Source of the DNA: JALHST01 sp038316335
GTDB lineage: Bacteria > Bacteroidota > Bacteroidia > Flavobacteriales > Flavobacteriaceae
Length of the DNA: 64,000 nucleotides
Assembly: GCA_038316335.1 (NCBI GenBank)
Contig: JBBQAM010000003.1
Span: 62,001-126,000, forward strand
Direction: 5' to 3'
Part shown: piece after piece, positions 9,332 to 17,993 of the stretch
Position numbering within the stretch: the stretch's first letter is position 1
Layout of the letters: each line of letters opens with the position of its first letter
The notes under the pieces: generated by a model
Told to the model about the DNA's origin: nothing
What the model saw: the letters and a program-made list of their open reading frames with translations, nothing else
The model's database searches: none
Program-made: the position numbers and the translations under genes

Positions 9332-10330
9332 ATGTTAGAAAACGTAGAATTTGCGAATCCCGAACTTCTTTGGTTGCTTTTAGTGCTGCCAATGGCAGCG
9401 CTTTGGTTTATTTTCAAGCGCAATGACCAGGTCGCCTCCCTCAAAATCTCGAGCATCAAAGGGTTTGGAGGTACTAGCATATTGCCAAAACTAAGGCCGC
9501 TATTATATCTTTTGCGCCTCATAGCACTTGCGGCGATTATTGTTGCAATGGCCCGTCCACAAAAGGAAGATATTTCGACCAAAACCAAGACCACAAAAGG
9601 AATTGATATCGTAATGGCCATCGATGTATCATCTAGTATGCTTGCACGGGATTTAAAACCAAACCGATTATCTGCCCTAAAGGAAGTAGCGGCGAATTTT
9701 ATCAAGGAACGGCCTAATGATCGAATTGGAATAGTAGCCTACGCAGGTGAGGCATTTACTAAAACGCCGATTACCAGCGATAAATCGATCATGCTGAATT
9801 CACTAAGGGAAATAACCTACGGACAGTTAAACGACGGCACGGCCATTGGCATGGGATTGGCGACCGCCGTGAACCGTTTAAAGGAAAGCAAGGCGGTGAG
9901 TAAAGTAATCATTCTCTTGACCGATGGGGTAAATAACTCGGGCTTTATAGAACCACAGACAGCAGCCGATTTGGCCGTAGAGTATGGTATTAAGGCATAT
10001 ACGATCGGTTTAGGTACCAATGGCAATGCACTTTCGCCGATTGCTTACAACGCTGACGGATCATTCAGATATGGCATGCGTGAAGTGGAAATCGATGAAG
10101 GCCTTCTTAAGGATATTGCTAAAGTGACAGGGGGTAAATATTTTAGGGCAACCAATAACGAAAAATTGGAAGCCATCTATGAGGAGATCAATAAACTCGA
10201 AAAAACCGAAATAGAGGAATTCAAATACTATAATTACGAAGAAATGTTTAGGCCATGGGTACTTTTGGCAGGAGCTTTGCTATTATTTGAATGGACATTG
10301 CGCAACACGGTGTTCCGCAGTTTCATTTAG
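9332..10330 (+). CDS. batA: BatA, von Willebrand A membrane protein
   Basis: The protein has 332 aa. Two hydrophobic helices at about 13-30 and 58-75 anchor the N-terminus, and a C-terminal helix closes the protein near 305-320. The VWA domain between them has a MIDAS motif at DVSSS (Asp98) and a later LLTDG segment. Its ATG follows the preceding stop directly, with no gap, so coupling is likely. BatA was named from the Bacteroides fragilis aerotolerance operon. The family is thought to form a periplasm-facing or membrane complex with BatB. Confidence 0.92.
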   Translation: MLENVEFANPELLWLLLVLPMAALWFIFKRNDQVASLKISSIKGFGGTSILPKLRPLLYLLRLIALAAIIVAMARPQKEDISTKTKTTKGIDIVMAIDVSSSMLARDLKPNRLSALKEVAANFIKERPNDRIGIVAYAGEAFTKTPITSDKSIMLNSLREITYGQLNDGTAIGMGLATAVNRLKESKAVSKVIILLTDGVNNSGFIEPQTAADLAVEYGIKAYTIGLGTNGNALSPIAYNADGSFRYGMREVEIDEGLLKDIAKVTGGKYFRATNNEKLEAIYEEINKLEKTEIEEFKYYNYEEMFRPWVLLAGALLLFEWTLRNTVFRSFI

Positions 10331-10371
10331 TCGATGCCATTAGGCCTAAAAAGCTCGAAGGAGGAAAAGTT

Positions 10372-11418
10372 ATGATACAGTTAGACGAAAAAATATATTT
10401 CTATTTTTTAGCGATCGTACCGGTCATCATCTTGCTATTTGGCATACTTCAGTTTTGGAAAAAAAAGACCCAGCGAAAATTTGCGAATGCCTCTTTATTA
10501 AAAAGGCTGACCCCTGATAAATCAGATTTTAAGTCTTCCTTAAAGCTTTTGTTTTTTCTTTTGGGAATTACATTCTTGACTTTGGGGCTTGTCAATCCGA
10601 AAATCGGAACAAAGCTCGAAACCGTAAAACGGGAAGGAGTTGACATTGTATTTGCCGTTGATGTTTCAAAAAGTATGTTGGCCGAGGACATTGCCCCTAA
10701 TAGATTGGATAAGGCCAAGCGCCTTGTCTCCGAAATCATCAACCAATTGGCCAGTGATAGGATCGGTATTATCGCATATGCGGGTCAAGCATATCCACAA
10801 TTACCGATTACTACCGATTACAGTGCGGCAAAAATGTTTCTATCGAACATGAATACCGATATGCTTACCTCCCAAGGTACGGCCATCGATGCGGCAATTG
10901 ACTTGGCTACTACCTATTATGATGATGAAGATCAAACGAATAGGGTGCTGTTTATTGTTTCGGATGGGGAGGACCATTCAGAGGGATCAACAGGAAATGC
11001 AGTAGAAAAGGCCGTTGACGCGGGCATTCGTATTTATACCATAGGCGTTGGCACGAGCAAAGGAGGGCCAATTCCTCTTAAAAGAAATGGCATTGTTGAA
11101 AGCCTGAAAAAAGATTCCCAAGGCGAAGTGGTCATCACCAAACTAAACGAAGCGGTTTTGGAGGACATTGCAAACGAGGGCAAGGGCGAATATATTGACG
11201 GAACGAATACCGAGAAAGCCGTAGATCACATTAAGGAATTATTGAATCAAATGGACAAAAAAGAATTCGAGGCCAAACAATTTGCCGAATTCAAAGATCA
11301 ATTTCAATGGTTTTTGGCCGCCGGCCTATTCTTTCTATTTTTAGACGTCTTTGTATTGGATAGGAAAACCAAATGGCTACGAGCGCTTAATTTGTTTAAT
11401 GAAAAAGAAATTGAATAA
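10372..11418 (+). CDS. batB: BatB, von Willebrand A membrane protein
   Basis: The protein has 348 aa. I place the start at the ATG at 10372, preceded by GGAGG about 10 nt upstream and followed at once by a membrane helix. The longer frame from 10291 would overlap batA by 40 bp and add a non-hydrophobic leader. It has membrane helices near 10-28, 55-72 and 315-332, and a VWA domain with MIDAS DVSKS (Asp97) and a VSDGEDHS segment. It is a paralogue of BatA, as usual for this operon. Confidence 0.92.
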   Translation: MIQLDEKIYFYFLAIVPVIILLFGILQFWKKKTQRKFANASLLKRLTPDKSDFKSSLKLLFFLLGITFLTLGLVNPKIGTKLETVKREGVDIVFAVDVSKSMLAEDIAPNRLDKAKRLVSEIINQLASDRIGIIAYAGQAYPQLPITTDYSAAKMFLSNMNTDMLTSQGTAIDAAIDLATTYYDDEDQTNRVLFIVSDGEDHSEGSTGNAVEKAVDAGIRIYTIGVGTSKGGPIPLKRNGIVESLKKDSQGEVVITKLNEAVLEDIANEGKGEYIDGTNTEKAVDHIKELLNQMDKKEFEAKQFAEFKDQFQWFLAAGLFFLFLDVFVLDRKTKWLRALNLFNEKEIE

Positions 11419-11419
11419 T

Positions 11420-12271
11420 ATGAAAAAGCTCCTATTACTCTGTTTTATAATCGGATATGCCGTACAAGCCCAGGAAGATGAAAAGAATATCGAAAAAGAA
11501 CTCAAGGAATCGGAAAATCTTACCTGGGAAGCCAACAAGCAGCTCACTGAAAATAAATTTGTAGAGGCGGAGGTCGACTATAGAAAAGCCATTGCAAAAA
11601 GTGACAAAAATTATGAGGCTCCCTACAATTTGGGAAATGCCTATTACAACAAGGAAACCTATAGCGAAGCTTTTGGTCGTTATAAGGAAGCCGGGGAAAC
11701 TGCGACCCAAAAGGCCGACAAGCACATGGCGTACCATAATATGGGCAATGTCTTTATGAAACGAAAGGAATATGAAAAGGCAGTAGAGGCATACAAAGAA
11801 GCCCTTCGGAATAATCCCAAGGATGAGGAAACCCGTTACAATCTTGCATTGGCAAAGGAAATGTTGAAAAAACAGCAGGAGGACCAGAAGAAAGATCAAC
11901 AAGACCAAAATAAGGATAATCAAGATCAGAAAGACAAAAAAGATCAAAACCAAGATAAAAAGGACGGAGACGAAGGTGATAAGGGCGATCAAGATCAAAA
12001 AGATCCCCAGGACCAAGGCGACAAAGGTGACGAGAAGAAAGATGATAATAAGGAGGGTGAAGGCGACAAAAAGGAAGATCAAAAAAAGCAACCTGAGAAA
12101 GGTGACAAACCTGAAGAGCAACAACCCGAGCAACGCCGCCCCAATCAACTAAGCCAACAGCAGGTGCAAAATCTTTTGGAAGCCATGCAAAACGAGGAAA
12201 AAAAGGTGCAGGAAAAAATAGACGCCCAAAAGGTAAAGGGTGTCAAAGTAAAAAATGAAAAAGATTGGTAA
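11420..12271 (+). CDS. batC: BatC, TPR protein with a charged low-complexity tail
   Basis: The protein is 283 aa from the ATG at 11420, 1 bp after the batB stop. This start gives a proper signal peptide (MKKLLLLCFIIGYAVQAQ). About residues 30-145 hold TPR repeats (AEVDYRKAI, YNLGNAYYN, HNMGNVF, AVEAYKEAL). About residues 150-255 are a low-complexity tail of Lys, Asp, Gln and Glu, consistent with an unstructured periplasmic linker. The C-terminus regains ordinary composition (QVQNLLEAMQNEE). The stop overlaps the batD start (TAATG). Confidence 0.92.
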   Translation: MKKLLLLCFIIGYAVQAQEDEKNIEKELKESENLTWEANKQLTENKFVEAEVDYRKAIAKSDKNYEAPYNLGNAYYNKETYSEAFGRYKEAGETATQKADKHMAYHNMGNVFMKRKEYEKAVEAYKEALRNNPKDEETRYNLALAKEMLKKQQEDQKKDQQDQNKDNQDQKDKKDQNQDKKDGDEGDKGDQDQKDPQDQGDKGDEKKDDNKEGEGDKKEDQKKQPEKGDKPEEQQPEQRRPNQLSQQQVQNLLEAMQNEEKKVQEKIDAQKVKGVKVKNEKDW

Positions 12272-14055
12272 TGTCGATTTCCTTTAAGAAATATAGTTTG
12301 CTACTTGCCTTTGTGTTTTTAGCCCTTGGGCTAAGAGCTCAAAATGACGAAGCGGTCACATTTGAAGTTCGGTTAAGCAAGGAAAAATTGGGCATCAATG
12401 AACGATTGCGAGTCGATTTTGTCATGAATCAAGATGGAGACAATTTTACACCACCTGATTTTCAAGGTTTTAGAGTGTTAATGGGGCCTTCAACGCAAAT
12501 AAGTTCAAGCTGGGTCAATGGGGTACGAAGTTATTCAAAAGTGCTCAGTTATTTTGTTCAGCCTACCTCGCAAGGGACGTTGACCATAAAACAGGGTACG
12601 ATAGAGATTCGTGGTAAAATATACAAAACGGCAACAAAACAAGTAGTGGTAGGGCCTGCGGTAGACAAACCAAGCGATGAAAAGACGGTTGACGATGTTG
12701 CCGATGAAAGTTTACATTTGGTTGCCGAGGTTTCAAAATCGGATCCATTTTTGAATGAGGCCATCAGCGTTGTCTATAAATTATATGTAAGTCCGGATAT
12801 CCAAGTATCCAACTATCGCCCATTGGACAACCCCAAATACAACAACTTTTGGAGCCAGGACATTCCCGTATCACGATTGTCTGTCGAAAATGGCACCTAC
12901 GAAGGCAAGCCTTATCGATACGTTGTATTGAAACGTATCGTTTTATACCCACAAAAATCGGGCAAACTGGAAATAGAGCCCCTTTCATTAGAGGTTACCG
13001 TCGAAGTACCATCGAATAAACGTGATTTCTTTGGGGGTCGAATCTATTCCCAAACCGATAAAACGGTTTCGGCCGGGAATAGGGTCATAGACGTAAAACC
13101 GTTGCCAACGGCCGGAAAACCCGAAAACTTTAGTGGCGCCGTAGGAAATTTTGACTTTGAGGTCACCACAAGCAAAAATAATTTAAATGCTTCAGAATCC
13201 TTACAGGCCAAGGTCGAAGTGAGTGGTAGGGGTAACCTAAAACTTTTCAAATTGCCATCACCTGTTTTGCCTAGCTCTTTGGAAGTCTATGAGCCTGAAT
13301 TTGAGGAAAATGTAAGAACAACACTTTCAGGATCGCAAGGAAAAGTGAGCAATAACTATACGATCGTCCCTTCCTTTAAAGGCAAATATCCGATTCCTTC
13401 AATAGCCTTCAGCTATTTTGATCCCAGTACGGAACGTTATAATACCATTAATTCCCGTGAAATCGTTATAAATGTTCTGGAAGGTCCCAGCAATGCCTCG
13501 GGAAGTAGTACCGCACTCTCTAACGGAAATCGGCAATCGGTCGTTGCGACGGGAAATCAATTCAATTTTATTAAATTAAATCCCAATTTAATAGCCATAA
13601 ACAAAAAATATTTCCTGGGCAGTACAGGATTTTATATTTGGCTCTTGTGTCCCCTGCTCCTAATTCCATTGGCAGTAGTCTTGAGAAGAAAAAGGGAAGC
13701 CATTACAAGCGACGTTGCTGGCAATCGTATAAAGCGAGCCAATAAACTGGCCAAGAAATATCTTTCTACGGCCAAAAGGGCATTAGGAAATAAAGATGCC
13801 TTTTATATTGCTTTGGAAAAGGCATTGCACAATTATCTGAAGGCAAAATTAAAAATCGAAACGGCAGAGTTCAGCAAAGATAAGATTGCAGCGCTTTTAC
13901 TTCAAAAACAAATAGATGAGGCAACCAAAGACGGATTCATTGGTTTGCTTAAAAATTGTGAAATGGCGCGATATAGTCCGTTTTCGGAGGTTCAAATGCA
14001 ACAGGATTATGACAAGGCCAGCGAGGTGATTTCCCTAATGGACAAACAATTATAG
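12271..14055 (+). CDS. batD: BatD, oxygen-tolerance family membrane protein
   Basis: The protein is 594 aa from the ATG at 12271, which shares a base with the batC stop. A signal peptide ends near GLRAQ. A long periplasmic beta-rich region typical of BatD (about 25-440) repeats immunoglobulin-like folds, and QTDKTVSAGNR is a segment I associate with the family. One membrane helix lies near 450-470. A cytosolic helical tail of about 120 residues follows. BatD proteins are thought to support the BatA/BatB complex. The batE gene starts 2 bp downstream. Confidence 0.9.
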   Translation: MSISFKKYSLLLAFVFLALGLRAQNDEAVTFEVRLSKEKLGINERLRVDFVMNQDGDNFTPPDFQGFRVLMGPSTQISSSWVNGVRSYSKVLSYFVQPTSQGTLTIKQGTIEIRGKIYKTATKQVVVGPAVDKPSDEKTVDDVADESLHLVAEVSKSDPFLNEAISVVYKLYVSPDIQVSNYRPLDNPKYNNFWSQDIPVSRLSVENGTYEGKPYRYVVLKRIVLYPQKSGKLEIEPLSLEVTVEVPSNKRDFFGGRIYSQTDKTVSAGNRVIDVKPLPTAGKPENFSGAVGNFDFEVTTSKNNLNASESLQAKVEVSGRGNLKLFKLPSPVLPSSLEVYEPEFEENVRTTLSGSQGKVSNNYTIVPSFKGKYPIPSIAFSYFDPSTERYNTINSREIVINVLEGPSNASGSSTALSNGNRQSVVATGNQFNFIKLNPNLIAINKKYFLGSTGFYIWLLCPLLLIPLAVVLRRKREAITSDVAGNRIKRANKLAKKYLSTAKRALGNKDAFYIALEKALHNYLKAKLKIETAEFSKDKIAALLLQKQIDEATKDGFIGLLKNCEMARYSPFSEVQMQQDYDKASEVISLMDKQL

Positions 14056-14057
14056 CC

Positions 14058-14819
14058 ATGTTTAAAAAATGTCTCCTACTTTATATTGTATTCATTGGTT
14101 ATACGGCATTTGCACAGAATGCCACCATCTTCGACGATGCCACAAAGGCCTATAATAAGGGTGATTATGAAAAGGCTGTCGAAGATTACCAAAAAATTCT
14201 GAAAAATGGACAGCATTCGGCAACACTCTATTATAATCTGGGCAATTCATACTATAAATTAAACCAGATTGCGCCAAGCATCTATTATTATGAAAAAGCC
14301 CTATTATTGAACCCCAATGATTCTGAAATACAGAATAATCTGAAGTATGCCCAAAATATGACGCTCGATGCAATTGATGAAATCCCGGAAACTGGAATCT
14401 CAAAAATTAAGGGTTCGATCATTGGCTTATTTTCATTTGACCAATGGGCGCGTCTTGCCGTCGCCTTTGTAATCCTATTTGTGCTTTGCTACATTGCTTT
14501 TTACTATTTTAAGTATTCCTCGCGAAAAAGAATTGCTTTCATTGCCAGCATAATTTCCCTGCTTTTTTCGATCCTCTCAATTATTTTCGCTTTCCTCCAA
14601 AAGAATCATTTCGATGCCGACCAACCTGCAATCGTTTTCGCTAGCGAGGTAGGCATACAATCAGAACCCAATGAAAGAAGCCAGGAGATATTTAAACTCC
14701 ATGAAGGCGCCAAAGTCAATGTCCTTGAATCATTGAACAATTTTGACAAAATTCGTTTGTCGGATGGAAAAACAGGATGGCTACCAAAAGAGAGTATTAA
14801 GCTTTTAAAGGATTTTTAA
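14058..14819 (+). CDS. batE: BatE, TPR and SH3-like protein
   Basis: The protein has 253 aa. A signal peptide (about 1-19) is followed by TPR repeats (about 28-105, including YYNLGNSYYKL). Two membrane helices lie near 130-150 and 160-180. A C-terminal bacterial SH3-like domain (about 195-250, with the pattern VNVLE...DGKTGWLP) closes it. This is the last gene of the Bat operon. The next gene has its own promoter-like box. Confidence 0.9.
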   Translation: MFKKCLLLYIVFIGYTAFAQNATIFDDATKAYNKGDYEKAVEDYQKILKNGQHSATLYYNLGNSYYKLNQIAPSIYYYEKALLLNPNDSEIQNNLKYAQNMTLDAIDEIPETGISKIKGSIIGLFSFDQWARLAVAFVILFVLCYIAFYYFKYSSRKRIAFIASIISLLFSILSIIFAFLQKNHFDADQPAIVFASEVGIQSEPNERSQEIFKLHEGAKVNVLESLNNFDKIRLSDGKTGWLPKESIKLLKDF

Positions 14820-14852
14820 TATTTCCTTAACTGAATTATTAGCCAATACTTT

Positions 14853-14860
14853 TATATTTG
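14853..14860 (+). promoter_or_regulatory. -7 promoter element upstream of the small membrane protein
   Basis: TATATTTG matches the flavobacterial -7 consensus TAnnTTTG. CTG lies 19 nt upstream where TTG is expected, so the -33 box is weak. The box ends 18 nt before the ATG at 14879. It overlaps the alternative upstream TTG start, which argues for the ATG. Confidence 0.45.
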
Positions 14861-14878
14861 CGACTTACCATCTGTTCA

Positions 14879-15181
14879 ATGACAAGATCGCACATACTTT
14901 TTGTACTACTCTCCTTGTGGATCTTTGCCATCGTTGCCCCCCCAATAATTGTTTTCCTGGGTAAGGAGCTAAAATCGGTCGTCTCAATAAATGCAAACGA
15001 AGAAGAGCCACAAGAACAAGGCAAAAAGAATGCAGATCAGCACCTGATTATAAATCAATATTCTTCACAGTATGCATTGCTCGCTCAAATACAGCAACCT
15101 GTACTAGTCGCTTTTGACTATAACAAAAAGTCGAATCTTGCCCTCGAAATCGTCTTACCTCCTCCCAAATTCGGTATTTAA
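14879..15181 (+). CDS. Small membrane protein, unrecognised
   Basis: The protein is 100 aa from the ATG at 14879. An N-terminal hydrophobic helix (about 5-27) could be a signal anchor. The rest is soluble and charged, with a stretch of Glu and Gln near 40-50 and a C-terminal PPPKFGI. I do not recognise the family. It lies between the Bat operon and the carbonic anhydrase gene, 100 bp before the latter, so it may belong with the inorganic-carbon genes. The start was chosen because a TTG start seven codons earlier overlaps a promoter-like box. Confidence 0.6.
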   Translation: MTRSHILFVLLSLWIFAIVAPPIIVFLGKELKSVVSINANEEEPQEQGKKNADQHLIINQYSSQYALLAQIQQPVLVAFDYNKKSNLALEIVLPPPKFGI

Positions 15182-15281
15182 TTTTTTGATTACTCTTTTT
15201 TATTAACGATTCCTTGAATCTGACGCATAGGTATGCCAAAGATCTTTGAATCAAAAGCTGTACATTTAAAATTAAAAAGTA

Positions 15282-15908
15282 ATGAACTTAGATACTGTTT
15301 TTAAGAACAATGAAAAGTGGATCAATGAAAAATTGGCCACCGATCCAAAATTTTTCGATGCCCTTGGCGAAGGGCAAAATCCTGAACTACTCTATATAGG
15401 GTGCTCCGATAGTCGCGTAACAGCAGAAGAATTGATGGGTGCGGGACCAGGTGAGGTTTTTGTACACCGAAATATAGCCAATATGGTCATTAGTATCGAT
15501 TTAAATGTTATGTCGGTCATTGACTATGCCGTTCTAAACTTAAAAGTGAAACATGTCGTTGTATGTGGTCACTACGCCTGTGGAGGTGTAAAGGCAGCCA
15601 TGCAATCTGCAGATTTAGGTCTTTTAAATCCTTGGTTAAGAAATATACGAGACGTATATCGCATACATCGTAATGAACTCAATGCGATAACCGACGAAGA
15701 ACTGAAATATGACCGGTTAGTCGAACTCAATGTTCAAGAGCAGTGCGTGAACCTGATAAAAACCGCTGCTGTTCAAAAAGCATATCGGGATCGAGGCCTT
15801 AAAGTCCATGGTTGGGTCTTTGATGTTCATACGGGCAAACTAGTGGACCTAAAGATAGATTTTGAGGGGATTCTCAAAAACATTATGGAAATCTATCATT
15901 TAGATTGA
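15282..15908 (+). CDS. can: Beta-class carbonic anhydrase
   Basis: The protein has 208 aa, normal for the family. Zinc ligands are visible as Cys41, His97 and Cys100, with the Asp43-Arg45 dyad in CSDSR and the second cluster in CGHYACGG. It interconverts CO2 and bicarbonate in the cytosol. The next gene encodes a SulP anion transporter, a common bacterial pairing in which the two supply or use bicarbonate. No signal peptide is seen. Confidence 0.95.
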   Translation: MNLDTVFKNNEKWINEKLATDPKFFDALGEGQNPELLYIGCSDSRVTAEELMGAGPGEVFVHRNIANMVISIDLNVMSVIDYAVLNLKVKHVVVCGHYACGGVKAAMQSADLGLLNPWLRNIRDVYRIHRNELNAITDEELKYDRLVELNVQEQCVNLIKTAAVQKAYRDRGLKVHGWVFDVHTGKLVDLKIDFEGILKNIMEIYHLD

Positions 15909-16009
15909 ACCCTATCATTCCAACCTTACCTTTTAATTTTTAGTAGGTCTTTGGCCACTAGTATTCCCTTGGCCCATAAGGGCCATAAACTACATAAAAC
16001 GATACGACA

Positions 16010-17893
16010 ATGAAGCATTTTTTCACGAATTTTAAAGGAGATCTTTTTGGAGGGATAACTGCCGGAATTGTTGCACTTCCCCTAGCGTTGGCGTTTGGCG
16101 TCAGTTCGGGTCTTGGACCAAGCGCAGGTCTTTATGGCGCTATTTTTATTAGCTTTTTTGCAGCGCTTTTCGGAGGAACCAATACCCAAATTTCGGGACC
16201 GACAGCACCTATGACCGCAGTAAGTATGGTCGTAATTGCAGGCATTGTGGCCATCTATGATGGCAGCGTTGAAAAAGCCTTGCCCGTAATATTAACGGTC
16301 TTTCTTTTAGGTGGCCTTATGCAGATTGGTTTGGGTCTTATCGGAATCGGCAAATATATCAGATACATACCTTATCCCGTCGTATCAGGTTTTATGACGG
16401 CCATAGGTATCATTATACTGGTTACCCAACTCTTACCGGCATTGGGCTATTATCCTAAGGAAGATGAAGGGTTCGTGGCCAATTTTAAACCCAAGGCCGA
16501 AGAAATTATACTCGATAACATCCTGAAGGAAGAAGCCGGCGAGGGTATTTTGGTGTTGGAAGATTTCAAGGAGACCATTCGAAGGGCTCAAGACATTACC
16601 GAGCAAGATATGATGAAGGAGGCTAAAACCTTGGCCAAAAGTCAGGCCTCTGGAGTTTTAGGTGCCATTCAAGTATTGCCAAGGGCGCTTCAGCAAATTA
16701 ATTGGTTGGAACTCGCATTGGCCCTAGCCACTATACTCATTATTTATGGGTTTAAGCGAATTACCACGGCAATCCCAAGTGCTTTGGTCGCATTGGTAGT
16801 CGTCTCGGGGATTGCCTATGGTTTCGGTTTGGATTATCGGCCCATTGAGGAAATACCAAGCGGCCTTCCCATCCCGAATTGGGAGATTTTTACCGGTTTT
16901 AAAATAGGCTCGGTGACCCCATATATTTTTACCGCTTTGACGTTGGCCCTTTTGGGTGCCATTGATTCACTTTTGACTTCCGTGGTGGCCGATAACATGA
17001 CCAAGACCAAACATCAACCGAATAAAGAATTAGTAGGACAGGGAATCGGTAACAGTATTGCCGCCCTATTCGGAGGTATTCCTGGAGCCGGGGCAACCAT
17101 TCGGACAGTAGTAAATATCAATGCAGGAGGGAAAACCAAACTTTCCGGGATGATCGCGGGGCTCTTGCTCTTAATAATATTGCTCGCCCTTGGACCCGTG
17201 GCCTCACAAATTCCTGCCGCAGTTCTAGCTGGTATTTTGGTAACCGTCGGAATCGGAGTGATGGATTATAAAGGTCTTAAAGCCATCCCTAACCTGCCAA
17301 GGGATCTAAAGTTAGGCCCTATAAAATTAAGTTCAGAAGTTCTAATAATGATCATTGTATTAATTCTATCCTCCATTTGGAATTTGGTCTATGCCGTTGG
17401 TATCGGACTCATTATTGCCTCGTTGATGTTTATGAAAAAAATGGGGGACCTAACTGCCGAACGTTCTGATGTAAAATCGTTGGAAAAGGAAGTCGGATGG
17501 TCTGATGAGGTCGATTTTCCTCAAAATCTCAAGGCAGCGGTGTTTATCAAACATCTAAAAGGCCCCTTATTTTTTGGATCGACAAGCGAGTTTCAGGCGC
17601 TCGCCAACCAGATTCCCAAAACGGCATCTACCGTAATCATACGAATGGATAGGATGCAGTATATGGACCAATCTGGACTTTACGCCCTTGAAGATGTTTT
17701 GATCGATCTTCGAAAGTCAGGCATCTATGTGCTTTTGGTAGATGTACTTCCCCAACCACGCTACATGATGGAACGGGTAGACCTTATTCCTGATCTTGTT
17801 CCCGAGGACAATATCTTCCCCAATTTTGAGAAATGCCTACATTGGATTAAATTAAATGTCCAAGAAAAACAATTGGCATCAACGCAGGCCTAA
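16010..17893 (+). CDS. SulP-family anion transporter with STAS domain
   Basis: The protein has 627 aa. Residues 1-450 are a hydrophobic SLC26/SulP transport domain, beginning with FKGDLFGGITAGIVALPLAL, a family signature. A hydrophilic insert of about 75 residues (near 155-225) interrupts the membrane part. The C-terminus (about 500-610) is a STAS domain with MDRMQYMDQSGLYALEDVL. Family members carry bicarbonate, sulfate or other anions. The adjacent carbonic anhydrase suggests bicarbonate, which is inference. It ends in an unusual set of inverted repeats. Confidence 0.9.
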   Translation: MKHFFTNFKGDLFGGITAGIVALPLALAFGVSSGLGPSAGLYGAIFISFFAALFGGTNTQISGPTAPMTAVSMVVIAGIVAIYDGSVEKALPVILTVFLLGGLMQIGLGLIGIGKYIRYIPYPVVSGFMTAIGIIILVTQLLPALGYYPKEDEGFVANFKPKAEEIILDNILKEEAGEGILVLEDFKETIRRAQDITEQDMMKEAKTLAKSQASGVLGAIQVLPRALQQINWLELALALATILIIYGFKRITTAIPSALVALVVVSGIAYGFGLDYRPIEEIPSGLPIPNWEIFTGFKIGSVTPYIFTALTLALLGAIDSLLTSVVADNMTKTKHQPNKELVGQGIGNSIAALFGGIPGAGATIRTVVNINAGGKTKLSGMIAGLLLLIILLALGPVASQIPAAVLAGILVTVGIGVMDYKGLKAIPNLPRDLKLGPIKLSSEVLIMIIVLILSSIWNLVYAVGIGLIIASLMFMKKMGDLTAERSDVKSLEKEVGWSDEVDFPQNLKAAVFIKHLKGPLFFGSTSEFQALANQIPKTASTVIIRMDRMQYMDQSGLYALEDVLIDLRKSGIYVLLVDVLPQPRYMMERVDLIPDLVPEDNIFPNFEKCLHWIKLNVQEKQLASTQA

Positions 17894-17937
17894 TAAAGGC
17901 CTGCGCTTCCCCAAGGAAATGCAGGCCATTATTTGCT
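17883..17937 (+). promoter_or_regulatory. Three-armed inverted repeat at the SulP stop
   Basis: CGCAGGCC (17883-17890) is followed by a 7-nt spacer, then GGCCTGCG (17898-17905), a 25-nt spacer, then GCAGGCC (17931-17937). The middle arm can pair with either neighbour, so two mutually exclusive hairpins are possible. The SulP stop codon lies in the first loop. There is no long T-run after the second hairpin, so it is not an ordinary intrinsic terminator. Confidence 0.5.
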
Positions 17938-17993
17938 AATTAATGGGCATTACATAGGATAAAGTTATAAATTTGTCTCTTGAATCTTTGATG

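Noticed and set aside
11435..12148. 237-aa reverse-strand open frame across batC
   Set aside because: It is the antisense of the Lys/Asp/Gln-rich tail, which always reads as Leu/Ile/Val/Phe. No start signal or context.
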